Shown: in pieces, positions 4,946-5,286 of the stretch | Layout of the letters: each line of letters starts with the position of its first letter | Numbering within the stretch: position 1 is the first letter of the stretch | Assembly: GCA_003152955.1 (NCBI GenBank) | Contig: PMBQ01000049.1 | Span: forward strand, 2,784-8,069 | Direction of reading: 5' to 3' | Source: Candidatus Bathyarchaeota archaeon | Lineage (GTDB): Archaea > Thermoproteota > Bathyarchaeia > 40CM-2-53-6 > FEN-987 | DNA length: 5,286 nt | Position numbers and translations under genes: made by a program | The notes under the pieces: model-generated | The model's input: only the letters and a program-made list of their open reading frames with translations | Databases searched by the model: none | What the model was told of the DNA's origin: nothing

Positions 4946-5286
4946 TCAGGATTTACTTCGGACCTGCTCTAACTCACTGATCACACTTTCAGCTCTTGAC
5001 TTGCACACTTGGGCGAAATCATCTTGGGATATGCGATTCACAGCCTCGCAGTTCTATTCCAATTGAAGATTGAGCGCGAGTTTGAGAGTGAACCTGCTTA
5101 ATTCCTTCTTGTCAGCAAGTAATGCGTCTCTCTTCGATCACTCCAGGTAGGCCGCTTCGGTTATGCTTTGTAACTAGCGGTAAACGCGTGACTGAGGTGT
5201 GTTGGTGGAAGAGAACAGGCCCGAATTTGCGTGATAGAAAAGGGCCAGAGATCTAGGGGAAGCCTCTTTCTCGGGGTCTTTCGAGG
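4946..5286 (-). pseudogene. Coding-like frame with three internal stops, probable decayed gene (runs off the right edge)
   Basis: One minus-strand frame reads protein-like from the window edge to a final TGA at 4946-4948, broken by TAG (5174-5176), TGA (5138-5140) and TAG (5054-5056). The last sections are the most convincing: SKRDALLADKKELSRF... and NRISQDDFAQVCKSRAESVI... followed by SELEQVRSKS, with the charge and hydrophobic spacing of amphipathic helices. All three stops are one transition from CAG or CGA, the usual decay path. Three stops in about 112 codons is only somewhat below chance, so the case rests on composition. I do not recognise the family. No other gene was found in 4973-5286; a 42-codon plus-strand ORF at 4844-4972 is discussed among the rejected items. 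Confidence 0.33.

Noticed and set aside
4844..4972. Plus-strand 42-codon ORF (GTG start) whose beginning, HLNLTIRDDLEETASK, vaguely resembles an RHH strand and helix.
   Set aside because: It is very short, has no Shine-Dalgarno, does not continue like an RHH domain after the first helix, and overlaps the end of the more convincing minus-strand frame at 4946.
5054..5176. TAG codons in the right-edge frame encoding pyrrolysine.
   Set aside because: A TGA also interrupts the frame, no pyrrolysine machinery or insertion element is visible, and genes in the same window end normally in TAG.
1..5286. CRISPR array, insertion sequence, attachment site or replication origin.
   Set aside because: No regularly spaced repeats, no terminal inverted repeats with a transposase, and no direct repeats flanking the tRNA were seen; no integrase is present in the window.

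Overview
The window looks archaeal. The evidence is a split tRNA-Leu(CAG) gene whose introns fold like archaeal bulge-helix-bulge (BHB) substrates, genes with GTG/TTG starts and TATA-like boxes about 25-40 nt upstream, oligo-T stretches as likely terminators, and a zinc-containing dicluster ferredoxin of the Sulfolobus/Thermoplasma type. A possible compact heme A synthase-like protein would fit an oxygen-respiring member of the TACK group (Thermoproteota or Nitrososphaeria-like). That placement is an inference and cannot be settled from 5.3 kb.

Layout. 1-1512 (+) is the 3' part of a large surface protein: tandem Ig-like repeats, one transmembrane helix and a C-terminal zinc ribbon. It converges on 1604-2149 (-), a soluble PH/GRAM-like protein ending in almost the same zinc-ribbon module. 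2150-2650 holds no convincing intact gene, only a fragment resembling the start of a ribbon-helix-helix (RHH) domain and a weak minus-strand coding-like stretch. 2651-2968 (+) is a small membrane protein with its own TATA box and oligo-T terminator. 3048-3143 (+) is a doubtful 31-codon ORF.

From 3266 to the right edge everything is on the minus strand. 3266-3454 is the tRNA-Leu(CAG), which needs removal of about 100 nt, best explained by four introns, to give an 89-nt tRNA with encoded CCA. 3573-3969 is a four-helix membrane protein with a single frameshift; when joined it is an internal duplication with two equally spaced Gln/His pairs, like compact heme A synthases. 4044-4295 is a glycine-zipper protein with a Tyr/Cys/Pro tail. 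4402-4791 is the zinc ferredoxin with a Shine-Dalgarno site. 4946-5286 is a coding-like frame interrupted by three stops, probably a decayed gene running off the window.

The genes do not form an obvious pathway. Most appear to be single transcription units. The most novel item is the heavily fragmented tRNA gene. The frameshifted heme-synthase-like gene and the shared zinc-ribbon tails come next.
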